DNA of 45,903 bases. Origin: Bacteroidia bacterium (GTDB lineage Bacteria > Bacteroidota > Bacteroidia > UKL13-3). The notes under the pieces were generated by a model, which was not told the origin of the DNA, did not search any database, and saw only the letters and a list, made by a program, of their open reading frames with translations. The stretch is taken from contig JAIBAK010000026.1 of assembly GCA_019695215.1 (NCBI GenBank), positions 1 through 45,903 on the forward strand, written 5' to 3'. Positions within the stretch are counted from its first letter, which is position 1. The number at the start of each line of letters is the position of its first letter. The position numbers and the translations under genes are program-made. This document shows, one piece after another, positions 1-10,240 of this stretch.

Positions 1-5
1 CATTA

Positions 6-641
6 ATGTGGATAGGGTTAGTGTTGCTTATAATTGCGTTAATACTGGTTTATATATTTACGCTTGGTAAGGCAGACTTTATATCTAATTCTACGAGCAA
101 CGAAGCAAAAAAAGCGAATGAACACAAAAAGAAGCTAGAGGAACGAATACAAATACTGAATATCCGATATAGCAAAATTCAAAAAATACTTATTAGAAAA
201 AGTGTTCTAAGGGAATCTCTCGAGAAGATATGTAAAAGTGTTTTTCTCGGAGTCAGGTTAATGCTCGCTATAATAGTGACCGCTATGATTTTTATTGCCC
301 ACAAATATTACAATGCAGATTATAAAGGCATTTTTGAGTACTTTCAAATGTGCATTGTTCTCCTTTGCTTTATTGCATTCGTTTTATATGGAAGTCCCAG
401 AAACATTATTTCAATATGGGATCATTTTATCAAAAAAATTACCCTTTATATTTATGGGCGGTATATTAGTTTGGATCAGCAAATCTTAACGCATGATGAC
501 GAGTTAAAAAGTATCTCTTCAGAAAAGGAGGAATTACAGAAAGAGTTGATTAGCGTAGAGGAAGAAATTCAAAAAGTACTTACTGAACCAGTTGATGAAA
601 CTGCCGTAATTATTGATTTAGATGAATCCCAACAGAATTGA
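6..641 (+). CDS. Hypothetical membrane protein with coiled coils
   Basis: I do not recognise the family. The 211-aa reading frame has a hydrophobic N-terminal segment (residues 1-20), a charged Lys/Glu-rich probable coiled coil (about 35-60), two closely spaced membrane segments (about 80-100 and 113-131), and a second charged coiled coil near the C-terminus (about 155-190). The likely topology is three membrane segments with both coiled regions on the same side, which is inference. The ATG at 6 is the first visible start, but no in-frame stop precedes it in the window, so the gene could begin upstream. It lies 31 nt before a TraB/Tiki-like gene on the same strand, so the two may be co-transcribed. 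Base composition is AT-rich like the rest of the left 11 kb. Confidence 0.6.
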   Translation: MWIGLVLLIIALILVYIFTLGKADFISNSTSNEAKKANEHKKKLEERIQILNIRYSKIQKILIRKSVLRESLEKICKSVFLGVRLMLAIIVTAMIFIAHKYYNADYKGIFEYFQMCIVLLCFIAFVLYGSPRNIISIWDHFIKKITLYIYGRYISLDQQILTHDDELKSISSEKEELQKELISVEEEIQKVLTEPVDETAVIIDLDESQQN

Positions 642-672
642 GTTGTGCGCAATTTGAAATGTAGATGAACTT

Positions 673-1335
673 ATGGGAATAATTACATTAATTGCTACTG
701 GACATACAGAACGAGGTATTTGTAATTCGCTTGAATTATATAAAATCATCGAACAAGTTGCCCCACAAGTTATTTTTGAGGAAGTTCCACCTAGTAAATT
801 TGAGGCCGTTTATGATGGAAAACGTGGTGATTCATTAGAAACAAAAACGATCAAGAGGTACTTGCAAAAGTATACTGTAAAGCATTTCCCTGTAGACCTA
901 GATACAAGTGAGATGGAAGAAAAAAGTGTTAGGAACAAATGGAATCAAATATCCCTCGTATTCAACCTACAGAGTAATGAATACATCAATTTATTAGAAC
1001 AACATGACCTTTTAACGGAACGTCTCGGTTTCCCATATCTGAATAGTTGCCAATGTACAGATTCATTAGAACGTAAACGCTGCTTAGAAGAGGAAATAGT
1101 CAGAAACCTCAACCATGCTCCTTTATCCGGTGGATACAATGACTGGTTGCATTTTAATGATCAACGCGAAAATGAAATGATTAGGAGTATTTACAGATAT
1201 AGCACTTCAAATAAGTATGACAGGGCATTAGTACTTATTGGGGCTGAGCATAGAAAGCCCCTGATGGAAAAAATAGCAAGGTTTGAATATGGAAAACTGG
1301 AAGGGTTGCAATGGACTTTTGATTATTTTTCTTAA
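673..1335 (+). CDS. TraB/Tiki (EreA/ChaN-like superfamily) related protein
   Basis: A 220-aa protein without a signal peptide. Near the N-terminus, strand-like IATGHTERG (about residues 7-15) is followed by VIFEEVPPS (about 34-42). Near the C-terminus is LVLIGAEHRKPL (about 187-198). This arrangement of an N-terminal GH motif, an acidic EE/ER motif after a hydrophobic strand, and a C-terminal GAxH motif is the pattern I associate with TraB/PrgY/Tiki-type proteins. Some members of that family are metal-dependent peptidases; others process or inhibit small peptides. The middle section is charged and unassigned. The gene follows the membrane/coiled-coil gene by 31 nt and is followed by a 218-nt gap. 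Substrate is unknown. Family membership is a motif-level call and should be treated as tentative. Confidence 0.5.
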   Translation: MGIITLIATGHTERGICNSLELYKIIEQVAPQVIFEEVPPSKFEAVYDGKRGDSLETKTIKRYLQKYTVKHFPVDLDTSEMEEKSVRNKWNQISLVFNLQSNEYINLLEQHDLLTERLGFPYLNSCQCTDSLERKRCLEEEIVRNLNHAPLSGGYNDWLHFNDQRENEMIRSIYRYSTSNKYDRALVLIGAEHRKPLMEKIARFEYGKLEGLQWTFDYFS

Positions 1336-1553
1336 TCAAAACTGAAAGCTGTGTGAGATAATACAAGGCCACGGAACATTATAGTCTGCTAATTTGCAAC
1401 CTAGCGGAATCCGTACGTCTATTATTTCGGAAAGGAAAAGGTAGGCTTGGGAAAGAATTTAGGCAAAATGCGTCCTTTTAGGGTTGTTTCGAGAACGATA
1501 AATCATTTTTTAAATTTAGATGATTTTCGCTATCTTGCGTTTTGAATAGTCAT

Positions 1554-3599
1554 ATGAAAAAAGTACTTTCAATACTTCTATTCCTAGCCTCAGTTCTATG
1601 CTCCGCGCAGGATTCCAAAAGGACTACTGTTTGGTATTTTGGAGATAGTGCGGGGATCTCTTTTAACTCCAATCCTCCAACCTCTTTGAATAATGGGAAA
1701 ATGTCTTCCTGGGAAGGATGTGCATCTATCTCTGATACGAATGGTAATCTTTTATTTTACACTAACGGGGAGAAGGTTTGGAATAGAAATCATCAAATAA
1801 TGCCATTAGGCGATTTATTGTTTGGTAATGTCAGTTCAACGCAGTCCTCAATTATTATCCCTCAACCCGGTATTGATAGTATCTACTACATTTTTACCAC
1901 AGATGCGATAGGTGGAAATGGAGGATTTCGGTATTCGATTGTGAATATGAACGCTGATGGAGGATTTGGAGGAATTTTTAAAAGAAATCAATTATTACAA
2001 TCTCCGGTGTGTGAAAAGCTAACCGCTACACGACATCAAAATGGCCTTGATGTTTGGATCGTAGCACATGGGTTTAAGAATGCGGGTAAGGATAATCTTT
2101 TTTATAGTTATTTGCTTACGAAAGACGGTCTGATAGGATGTCCAGTATTGACTAGTATTGGAGCGAATCATTATCAGTTTGATTTGTCAGATGTAAATGC
2201 GCAAGGAGCCATGAAATTTTCTCCTGATGGTCGAAGGTTGGCAGTGACAGTGTACAATCAATGGCAGAAGTACATTGAGCTTTTTGATTTCGATAAGAGA
2301 ACGGGACAAATTTCAAATTTAGTGCGATTGACTGATATTGATTTACCGTATGGAATAGAGTTTTCTCCTAATGGTAAATTATTATATGTAACAAATCGCT
2401 ACAACTATGTTTGGCAATATGATTTAAGTTTACCCACAGCAACTGATATTCGAAATTCACAGGTAGAATTATTTTGGCCTGGGGTAACTACTGCAAGCGT
2501 CCATTGCCAGATACAACGGGCACCAAATGGCAAACTGTATATTGCGATGTCAGATTCTAACTTTCTTTCAGTCATTAATTACCCAGATTCTGTTGGGTTA
2601 GCTTGTGATTTTAAATTGAATGGACTACAACTGTCTTCAGGTACACATTCTCAATATGGCTTGCCTAATTTTACTTGTTCTTACTTTTATAACCCAAAGA
2701 TTGAGTTTGCATATTCTTTTCCATGTAATGGTACACAGCAGGCTACCTTTACTGCGTTTACTCCAATGTCTGTAACAAATTGGTCATGGCAAATTAAGCA
2801 TATTGCTACGAGTGAAATTTACAGCTATTCATCAAAACAATTTAACCATACATTTTCTGACTCAGGATATTATTCCGTATCCCTGATTGCAGGAAACGAT
2901 ACTATTGTTAAAACAATTTATATCGATGCGCCATTACTTCCCATGGCAGATACATTAGGATGTGGACTTGATTCTGTATTGGTCAACATTCCGGCTTCGT
3001 ATCGTTGTATTCAATGGAGTGATACTACACTTGCTCTATACAATAGAATGATACGTGTAAATGGCGTCTACTCAGTTCAAGGATACAATTCACAGGGGTG
3101 TTTAATTAAAGACAGTATAAACATACTGTTTAATCCGAGACCTTCTCAACCTGTTATTTCTAAGGTGGATGATAGTTTGTATAGCACATCAGCAAATGCA
3201 TATCAGTGGTATCGAAATGACACACTAATCGCAGGAGCTAATAATAAAGGTATAAAACCGCTAATGGCAGGCATCTATAAAGTTGTAGTTACAGATAGCA
3301 ACGGGTGCACAAATATAAGTACCGGGTATGCTTCAAATGTAGGAGTTAAAGAATTGAATTCTGGAGGAGTTCGGGTATATCCGAATCCGACTACAAATAT
3401 TTTAATTATTGAATCAAAGACAAAATTGTCATACCGACTTCTTGACCTGTCTGGTCAGGAGTACATACGAGGTACGCTTAATGGGGGGTTAAGTTCTGTG
3501 GAAGTTGGACATTTGTGCGAAGGAATGTATCTGTTACAGGTATCGCAAGAGAATGCCAATAATCCACAAAACTTAAAAATTATCGTACTCGGAAAGTAA
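1554..3599 (+). CDS. T9SS-exported propeller/PKD surface protein
   Basis: A 681-aa exported protein. An in-frame TTG lies at 1542, but the ATG at 1554 opens a clean signal peptide (KKVLSILLFLASVLCSAQ), so I start there. Residues about 25-390 form a module beginning WYFGDSAGISF, with SPDG/SPNGKLLYVTN repeats typical of a beta-propeller. A PKD-like segment follows at about 390-465, then Ig-like material. The C-terminal 75 residues (VRVYPNPTTN through the GMYLLQV stretch) are a type A T9SS sorting domain, so the protein should cross the outer membrane by T9SS and lose this tail. It is 16 nt upstream of a second T9SS gene that carries the same WxFGDxxGxxF module, so the pair is probably one operon. 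A weak -7 match (TATCTTGC, 1531-1538) precedes it. Ligand is unknown. Confidence 0.85.
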   Translation: MKKVLSILLFLASVLCSAQDSKRTTVWYFGDSAGISFNSNPPTSLNNGKMSSWEGCASISDTNGNLLFYTNGEKVWNRNHQIMPLGDLLFGNVSSTQSSIIIPQPGIDSIYYIFTTDAIGGNGGFRYSIVNMNADGGFGGIFKRNQLLQSPVCEKLTATRHQNGLDVWIVAHGFKNAGKDNLFYSYLLTKDGLIGCPVLTSIGANHYQFDLSDVNAQGAMKFSPDGRRLAVTVYNQWQKYIELFDFDKRTGQISNLVRLTDIDLPYGIEFSPNGKLLYVTNRYNYVWQYDLSLPTATDIRNSQVELFWPGVTTASVHCQIQRAPNGKLYIAMSDSNFLSVINYPDSVGLACDFKLNGLQLSSGTHSQYGLPNFTCSYFYNPKIEFAYSFPCNGTQQATFTAFTPMSVTNWSWQIKHIATSEIYSYSSKQFNHTFSDSGYYSVSLIAGNDTIVKTIYIDAPLLPMADTLGCGLDSVLVNIPASYRCIQWSDTTLALYNRMIRVNGVYSVQGYNSQGCLIKDSINILFNPRPSQPVISKVDDSLYSTSANAYQWYRNDTLIAGANNKGIKPLMAGIYKVVVTDSNGCTNISTGYASNVGVKELNSGGVRVYPNPTTNILIIESKTKLSYRLLDLSGQEYIRGTLNGGLSSVEVGHLCEGMYLLQVSQENANNPQNLKIIVLGK

Positions 3600-3615
3600 T
3601 CTAATCCCAATTAAT

Positions 3616-6600
3616 ATGAAACCACTACTCCTTCTGAGGATTATTATCCTCTGTGTCTTTCCATTCACCTCATATAGTCAAAATTGTTCATTTGATGAAC
3701 ACCGTGCTGGTTGGATTGGCTCCGACTCAGCTCGCTATCAAGCAAAATTGCTTTACGAAGAACGCATTGATAATTTCAGAAATGAAGGGTATCTTGTATC
3801 TCCGTTTGAATTTCCACCACAAAATCAGGGTGCTTCATTGAGCAACGGATGCCGAAGAACGCATTTTGTTGTCCCGATTGTTTTTCATGTAATTTATGAG
3901 TCAGGACTACCCGCAACTAACGTCAGTGATTCACAAATAACCGATCAGTTACAGGTATTAAATGATGCCTTTGCGGGTATTAATGGTGGATATAACACAG
4001 GAATACAGTTCTGTTTAGCAAAAAAGAAACCAGATGGAACTGCATTTAGTGGAATCAACAGGGTAGCAGATGGCTCACCTGAATACCGCCAATATGATCC
4101 TCAAAAGAACCACTTAGCATCAATGGCATATTATGATCGTGAGAGGTATCTTAATGTGTGGATAGTGCGAAATATATTAAAATCTGATAGTACTCAAGCA
4201 AACGTGGCGGGATACAGCAATATCAGTTACATGGGCGGGGTGGATGGTGTCGTTATGAGATATGATTTTGCAGGTAACTATCAAACATGTTCAGGATGTC
4301 CGTTGCAATCGATTGCCCGTGGTAATGCGCTAGTTCACGAGATTGGTCATTGGCTCGGTTTATACCATACCTTCGAAGGTCAGTGTGCCGGAGCAACAGC
4401 TTCAACCTGTGCAACACAGGGTGATCGGTGTTGTGATACCCGTCCTCACGATCCGGCTACTTCATATTGTCCGACAAATGACACACTAACATGTCCTAGT
4501 GCCAATACGTACTATGGTAATCAAAGCGACCCGATTCATAATTACATGAGTTATACAAGTGAAGCCTGCAAATATGAATTCACACATGACCAAGCTACAA
4601 TTATGCAGGCAAATCTTATGTTGGTACGATCTGGAATAAGCAATATTGATAATATGCTGGCCACAGATGTGAGTTGTTGTTTAACTACTGCCCAATTCAG
4701 TACTGCCTCATCATCATTCAAATGCTATCCGGATACAGCATTCACATTTAAGGCATATCCATATAGCAGTGTTCAACATCTTTGGAAGGTATATCAAGGC
4801 GCAACATTAGTAGCAAGTTTTTCTGGGAGTAGTAACCTACTTACTTATCCTGTTCCATCAATTGGGAAATATGATATTGCTCATGCTTTAGTATATAATG
4901 GCGGTTCTGATACAACAGCATACTTCCGATTAAATGAGTCAATAGAATTATCTAATTGTGGAAGCAATCTCAACAGCGACCAAGCAAACTGGATTTTTGG
5001 GGATCATTCAGGATTGCGGTTTACGAGTATGGGGGTGTTCAGAAATATGGCTGTTTTTACAAGGTATCCAAATTTTAATTCTTCCTTTGATGCAGGGGTT
5101 ACCATTTCAAATCAAAATGGTGATTTATTATTTTATGGTCAAGATGTATATTGGGATAAAAAGTACAGGAGATTAGATTCATCGATTAGTGTTTCTGGAA
5201 CACCATATCAAGGAATTGTTTCATTTCCGGTTCCGTTCAAACATCATCAGTATTTTATCGTAAGCACTGATGCCCCACTGGGTGGAGGATATGGGACTAA
5301 GTATGCAATATTCGACACTACAGTTGTGAAAATTAAAATCGACACAACAGGTGGTGGTCATGATACCACAATAGTTTCTGAAGGAGATATTATTGTTAAA
5401 AATAAATACATCAAAATACCCAATGTAGGTACATCACAGTTAATACTACATGGATCAGATAGCTCCTTTTTGTCATCTGAACATGCAACTGCGGTTCCTA
5501 AGTGTGATGGGGAAAATTACTGGTACATTACTATTGATGGCTCAGGACTTGTGGAAAATTTGGGGCAAGTATCTGGATGCACTACTCTCTTATGTAAAAC
5601 TGGTAATTATTCTAACCAATTGAAACTTCTGTCTTATTCGGTTGATAGTTCAGGTTTTATTTTTCAGTCCGCAAGTGATTCTTCTATTGATATTAATGAT
5701 GCATATTTTACTACTCTGAAAGCTTCCCCTGATGGGCAACGTTTGGCTGTAGGTAGGGGTATTTATAAATTTGACCGACAAACGGGAAGTATGCGTTTTG
5801 AACGCATGCTTGCTTTTGAATCACCTTACGGTACATGTATGGGAGGGTCATTCAGTCCCAACTCTCAATTGTACTATCTAACAGGGTTTGATAATGGAAA
5901 CTATGTGGTAATGCAATATGACTTAAATAGTAGTACACCTACCCAATCATTTAACATTCCTGCGGTAGCTGGTTTGGCGTTTATACAAATTGGACCGGAC
6001 AACAAACTATATCTTAGTAGAGATGGTGCAACAAAAATTCCGGTTATTAATTTCCCCGATAGCGTTTGTACAACAGCAATACCAAATGCTTGTGGGTTTG
6101 TGCTTAATGCCATTCAACTTGGTAATGATAATGGAACAGGACCAGTTAGTACATTTAATTTACCTAATATTGTTAACGCCAAAAAGAAATCTGAAGTTCC
6201 ACTGGTGATTTATCATCGTGATACGGCCTGTTACACGGTTCAGTTTGGTAGCAGTGTTTGCTGTGCAAGTTCATTTCGATGGACATTTGGGGATGGTGAT
6301 ACTTCGATTGAACGTGAGCCATTGCATATTTATGGAACTACAGGCACATACTTTGTTACCCTCATTGCCGACTTGGACACAATTGGAGTTGAAATTAAAA
6401 TTGGTATTGATGCACCTGTCATTCTTGGTACCGACACTGTCTGCGATACCGTTTTTATTCACAATTATATGATAAATAATTTTAATCCATACAACAGCTA
6501 CACATGGACAATATCAAATGGGTATGGGACTGATAATAACTATGGACAGAATTCTGACATACGGTGGATTGGTCAGGGCGTTATGAAAGTAAAGACGACA

Positions 6601-9450
6601 AACAAACGTACCGGATGTATTGATTCATCACAACAGACCGTAGTCCTATTACCGCTCCTCACAAATAACCGTATTGATTCATCACAGAACTTATGCGACT
6701 CAGGTATCCCCGTTCAGTTCACAGGATCATCGCCAACTGGAGGTCTTGGTTCAGGAACATATAGCTATGCTTGGTACAAAAATATGGATACCCTTAATGA
6801 ACTTGGATGGGTATTGATTTCTGGGGCAACTGGGGCGACTTACCAATCCGATTCAGTGTATAAGACTACCTACTTCAAACGAACTGTCTTTTCGAGCAAG
6901 TGTGCACTCAATAGCAACCTACTTCAAATACTTCTTCCCTCAGAACCTGATGATAGTTTATGGAAAGATATAAATGATTGCGATGATGTTCTCGGCTCCA
7001 CCCCAACACCATTCCCCGCAGGGCAAACGGTTACTTTCATCTGGGAACGAAGTGTTGACGGTGCAACCGGATGGAATACGATTACTGGCGAAACCAGTAA
7101 AGAACTAAAATATCCAGTATTCTTTGATACAACTTATGTAAGACGTGTTACCAGTGGAAGTGCTTGTATTTCTCGAAATAGTAACAGCATTCGCGTGAAT
7201 CCATTCTATAATTTAATGGGAAAAGATATTGATACTACCTGCATAGATGGCCCTTATACCAGCGGAGCCAGTGTTATATGTAGTGGTAATAAAAACATTC
7301 AATATACATGGCTATATAAAACAGTCGGAATGTTTGCTTTTGACACTCTGCCTTCATACTATACTTCCCGGAATCAAGAGAATATTAGTGAATCATTATG
7401 GTATCACGAATGTTATTTGATAAGACGGGGTATTTCGGCTGAAGATACCTCGTACAGTGATACCATGCGAGTAGTGTTTGACCCATTCTATAATTCAATC
7501 TGGTCAACAACACAAGTTGCTCCATACCAGACAGAGGTGTGTTCAGGTGGCACTGTTTGGATGCGAGGTGAGGAACCCTGCGATGAGGGACGATGGTTCT
7601 ATGTATGGCAACACAATTCTGACACCAGTAACTCTGCTGGGTGGACAGATGTAACTGGCATAGATCAATACGACCCCAATTTAGAATTAACAGGTATTAC
7701 TTCCACAATTTATTATCACAGGTGTGCAATCCGGCCTGTTACTGGAGATACGCTTATTAGTCCAGCAATGGCGATTCGGGTACGTAATCCTCAAGTTGTA
7801 ACTCAACCAACCAACGTAAGCGAAACAGAAGGAGGAACTGCACATTTTCATACTTCCGTTTCAGATTTAACTCCGCTTAAATGGCAACAGGGAAAATTAG
7901 TTAGCGGAAGTATGGTTTGGACAGATATGACAAGTGGAGGATTTGTGATGCCAAACCCTTTTGTTCCGTATGAGTATACGTTTGATTTGTATGTGCTATC
8001 AGAAGCTTGTTTGGATGGGCGTAAATATAGGGCAGTTTATCAAAGCCCTTGCGATGCTCCTAGTACATATACATACAGTAATGAAGCTACATTATCAGTC
8101 ACACCAATAACATTTGACCTTTGGTCAAGAGATTATATTGGTGATATTGGGAATGAGCCAACGGGTGCTTTCGTATCGTTTTGGAATAGTCCAGATATTT
8201 GGAATACGAAATATCAAACATATACAGATACTATTCACCAGCAACCAGAATACAGAACAATTGACCCAAGTTACATTCATGCTGTAGTGCGAAACAAAAG
8301 CGGTCAATCAACCAGTCCAGCAGCTAAATTATACCTATACTGGACATTTGCTAGTACTGGTGAAAAGTGGCCACGTAACTGGCAGTTTAATCCTGATTTG
8401 GATAGTTATAATGGGAATTGGAAAATGTTTTATGGAGATAAAAAGGGACTTGGTGGATTGATCGGAACATATACCATTCCTCCGATTAGTTCAGGAGGAA
8501 CATGGCGTATAGATACTACATGGATGGTGCCTCACCCAGGGATTTTAGTGGGCGACTCAAGTATTGGCCACAAAGCTGACATCTGCTTCCTTGGTCGGAT
8601 AGTTACTTGTTCGGAGCCACAATATGGAATGTACATTGCTGAAAATATCGACCTTGGGTCAAATGTGCGATACAACAATAATATCATCACAAAAAATTTT
8701 GTGGTGTTTGATACACTACAGGGCAATCAACGAAAAAGTTGGATTGGGAACGGTAATCCTGTTGATAATTCATCTGCAATTGGAAAGCTTCGATTGAGAC
8801 CAAATAATTGTAATTTGTTTGATTATGCCTATATACTAATTCACCTTGATGCAACACTTATAAGTATTTGGGACAATACGAATGGATCAGGATATACCGT
8901 AATTGATGATTCAACCCTTATGGTTGATCTTTGTAATGAAGTTATTCTGGAAAACATAGAGTATGATGTTGATGAGAATTCACTTATCGGAATTGAGGTA
9001 GTTTTGCGGGATGATTATACCGTTCTATCACCAACTGATGTTTATTACGAATTTGATGTTGACGAACTTATCGGTTCCGATACGTTACCTGTTGGCGGGG
9101 TTCGGTTTGGAGTACCAATGCATTTGGAACCTTTACCAGATAACGGTATGTCAAAACCAATAGCAAAGCCTTCACAACAGGGAGAAGGAATCGTAGCCTT
9201 CCGCGTATATCCAAGTCCGTTTGCTGATGAATTGAAAATCACATATTCAATTCCAAAAGATGATGAGGTCACTATTACTATTTCAAATCTAATTGGGCAA
9301 ACGATCAGCACACTGGAGAATAGAGCCCTCAAATCTACAGGAACACACAAGGTGTCATTTAATGCTCATCAATTGCCGGAAGGCATTTACTTTGTAACAT
9401 TTACAACAGGGGGTAAAGTACAAACGAAAAAGGTTGTTTTGATTAGATAA
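3616..9450 (+). CDS. M43 cytophagalysin-like metalloprotease, giant T9SS protein
   Basis: A 1944-aa exported protein. The signal peptide (about residues 1-22) ends in SYSQ. The M43 (pappalysin/cytophagalysin) catalytic domain spans about 90-345. Its zinc motif HExxHxxxxxH is intact (H241, E242, H245, H251), and the Met-turn NYMSY places Met311 below the site, so an active secreted protease is expected. After it come a PKD-like stretch (350-445), a propeller-like module starting WIFGDHSGLRF (about 455-855), a clear PKD domain with WTFGDGDTS (about 860-935), and a long run of Ig-like segments rich in Cys and Trp. The C-terminus is a T9SS sorting domain beginning FRVYPSPFADEL (about 1865-1944). 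M43 domains in this phylum are often fused to such binding modules. The substrate cannot be read from sequence. The gene ends at a terminator. Confidence 0.9.
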   Translation: MKPLLLLRIIILCVFPFTSYSQNCSFDEHRAGWIGSDSARYQAKLLYEERIDNFRNEGYLVSPFEFPPQNQGASLSNGCRRTHFVVPIVFHVIYESGLPATNVSDSQITDQLQVLNDAFAGINGGYNTGIQFCLAKKKPDGTAFSGINRVADGSPEYRQYDPQKNHLASMAYYDRERYLNVWIVRNILKSDSTQANVAGYSNISYMGGVDGVVMRYDFAGNYQTCSGCPLQSIARGNALVHEIGHWLGLYHTFEGQCAGATASTCATQGDRCCDTRPHDPATSYCPTNDTLTCPSANTYYGNQSDPIHNYMSYTSEACKYEFTHDQATIMQANLMLVRSGISNIDNMLATDVSCCLTTAQFSTASSSFKCYPDTAFTFKAYPYSSVQHLWKVYQGATLVASFSGSSNLLTYPVPSIGKYDIAHALVYNGGSDTTAYFRLNESIELSNCGSNLNSDQANWIFGDHSGLRFTSMGVFRNMAVFTRYPNFNSSFDAGVTISNQNGDLLFYGQDVYWDKKYRRLDSSISVSGTPYQGIVSFPVPFKHHQYFIVSTDAPLGGGYGTKYAIFDTTVVKIKIDTTGGGHDTTIVSEGDIIVKNKYIKIPNVGTSQLILHGSDSSFLSSEHATAVPKCDGENYWYITIDGSGLVENLGQVSGCTTLLCKTGNYSNQLKLLSYSVDSSGFIFQSASDSSIDINDAYFTTLKASPDGQRLAVGRGIYKFDRQTGSMRFERMLAFESPYGTCMGGSFSPNSQLYYLTGFDNGNYVVMQYDLNSSTPTQSFNIPAVAGLAFIQIGPDNKLYLSRDGATKIPVINFPDSVCTTAIPNACGFVLNAIQLGNDNGTGPVSTFNLPNIVNAKKKSEVPLVIYHRDTACYTVQFGSSVCCASSFRWTFGDGDTSIEREPLHIYGTTGTYFVTLIADLDTIGVEIKIGIDAPVILGTDTVCDTVFIHNYMINNFNPYNSYTWTISNGYGTDNNYGQNSDIRWIGQGVMKVKTTNKRTGCIDSSQQTVVLLPLLTNNRIDSSQNLCDSGIPVQFTGSSPTGGLGSGTYSYAWYKNMDTLNELGWVLISGATGATYQSDSVYKTTYFKRTVFSSKCALNSNLLQILLPSEPDDSLWKDINDCDDVLGSTPTPFPAGQTVTFIWERSVDGATGWNTITGETSKELKYPVFFDTTYVRRVTSGSACISRNSNSIRVNPFYNLMGKDIDTTCIDGPYTSGASVICSGNKNIQYTWLYKTVGMFAFDTLPSYYTSRNQENISESLWYHECYLIRRGISAEDTSYSDTMRVVFDPFYNSIWSTTQVAPYQTEVCSGGTVWMRGEEPCDEGRWFYVWQHNSDTSNSAGWTDVTGIDQYDPNLELTGITSTIYYHRCAIRPVTGDTLISPAMAIRVRNPQVVTQPTNVSETEGGTAHFHTSVSDLTPLKWQQGKLVSGSMVWTDMTSGGFVMPNPFVPYEYTFDLYVLSEACLDGRKYRAVYQSPCDAPSTYTYSNEATLSVTPITFDLWSRDYIGDIGNEPTGAFVSFWNSPDIWNTKYQTYTDTIHQQPEYRTIDPSYIHAVVRNKSGQSTSPAAKLYLYWTFASTGEKWPRNWQFNPDLDSYNGNWKMFYGDKKGLGGLIGTYTIPPISSGGTWRIDTTWMVPHPGILVGDSSIGHKADICFLGRIVTCSEPQYGMYIAENIDLGSNVRYNNNIITKNFVVFDTLQGNQRKSWIGNGNPVDNSSAIGKLRLRPNNCNLFDYAYILIHLDATLISIWDNTNGSGYTVIDDSTLMVDLCNEVILENIEYDVDENSLIGIEVVLRDDYTVLSPTDVYYEFDVDELIGSDTLPVGGVRFGVPMHLEPLPDNGMSKPIAKPSQQGEGIVAFRVYPSPFADELKITYSIPKDDEVTITISNLIGQTISTLENRALKSTGTHKVSFNAHQLPEGIYFVTFTTGGKVQTKKVVLIR

Positions 9451-9455
9451 TAAAA

Positions 9456-9491
9456 TAAGGGGCAACGGATCAAATTCCAGTTGCCCCCTTA
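9456..9491 (+). terminator. Hairpin terminator after the M43 protease gene
   Basis: GGGGCAAC (9459-9466) pairs perfectly with GTTGCCCC (9480-9487) across a 13-nt loop, and flanking TAA/TTA can add pairs around a bulged C. The 3-prime side is CTTATTAAC, so the T-tract is weak, but the position six bases after the stop codon fits a transcript end. Confidence 0.6.
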
Positions 9492-9505
9492 TTAACAAAA
9501 CTTGA

Positions 9506-10129
9506 ATGATAGATCGAAATAAGCTGTTAGAACAGCGAGAAAAAGTCGCCAATACTTTAAGAGAAAAAGCAACCAAGATAGAAGCAATACAATTTGATAA
9601 TCATGTAAAAGTTTCAATTAATCTCAGTTTACTACCTAAATTTGAAAAGGATTGGAGAAAAAATATTTCACCTGAATTAAAAGAAATAGTTGCAGAAAGA
9701 AAGGGAGCTGTATATGTTTTTCATTTACCCAATATTACAAAGGAAGAAATAGAGAAAAGGCTACAAGAGTACAAAGATGAAATCAAAGATAAACCGTCAT
9801 TGCGTAGAACAATTCCTTCACTAAAAGACATTCAAAAACGACTGAAGGATGCAGATGTTCTTTATATTGGGAGTACCAATGAAGATTTTGGAAGTCGCTT
9901 CTATCAACATTTAGGATATGGTAGTGCTACAACGGGTGCATTACAACTAATACATTGGGCAAGAACTTTCGGTCAAATAGAAATATCCTATTATATTATT
10001 GAGCCCTTGGAACTTGCTCTTTCCTTACAGGCAGAGATAATTCTATGTAAAGTGTATAAACCGCTCATAGGAAAGATGGCAACAGATATGGTGAAAGTCA
10101 AAAGAAATAATCAAAATAAAAAATCGTAA
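9506..10129 (+). CDS. GIY-YIG-like nuclease-fold protein
   Basis: A 207-aa cytoplasmic protein. The N-terminal 60 residues are charged and probably helical. The GIY-like strand is GAVYVFHL (Y70). After a charged insertion of about 40 residues comes the YIG-like strand VLYIGST (Y120-G122). The segment GSRFYQH then supplies the conserved Arg (R131) and a His (H135), and AEIIL supplies a candidate metal-binding Glu (E177). These are the positions expected for the catalytic Tyr, Arg and Glu of the GIY-YIG fold. The spacing between the two core strands is longer than in typical UvrC or homing-endonuclease domains, so this is a divergent member. It follows the M43 gene after a terminator and sits among AT-rich accessory genes. 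A role in DNA processing or defence is only inference. Confidence 0.6.
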   Translation: MIDRNKLLEQREKVANTLREKATKIEAIQFDNHVKVSINLSLLPKFEKDWRKNISPELKEIVAERKGAVYVFHLPNITKEEIEKRLQEYKDEIKDKPSLRRTIPSLKDIQKRLKDADVLYIGSTNEDFGSRFYQHLGYGSATTGALQLIHWARTFGQIEISYYIIEPLELALSLQAEIILCKVYKPLIGKMATDMVKVKRNNQNKKS

Positions 10130-10184
10130 ATTTTACTAGTTAAAAACACTACGCTTTTTATATACAAAAAATAATACATTGATT

Positions 10185-10216
10185 TTGTAAAAATCAGTTT
10201 TGTGTCGTTACTTTTG
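10185..10216 (+). promoter_or_regulatory. Bacteroidota-type promoter for the small membrane protein
   Basis: TACTTTTG (10209-10216) matches the TAnnTTTG -7 box. TTG at 10185-10187 lies 21 nt upstream, slightly longer than the usual 19. Predicted initiation near 10222 argues for the ATG at 10241 and against the GTG at 10202, which lies upstream of the -7 box. Confidence 0.4.
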
Positions 10217-10240
10217 TATTTAGAAAAGGAGATAAAAATA

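Noticed and set aside
1336..1553. Possible RNA gene or small gene in the 218-nt gap
   Set aside because: No stable hairpin, tRNA-like fold or credible reading frame is visible; only a weak -7 match just before the next gene.
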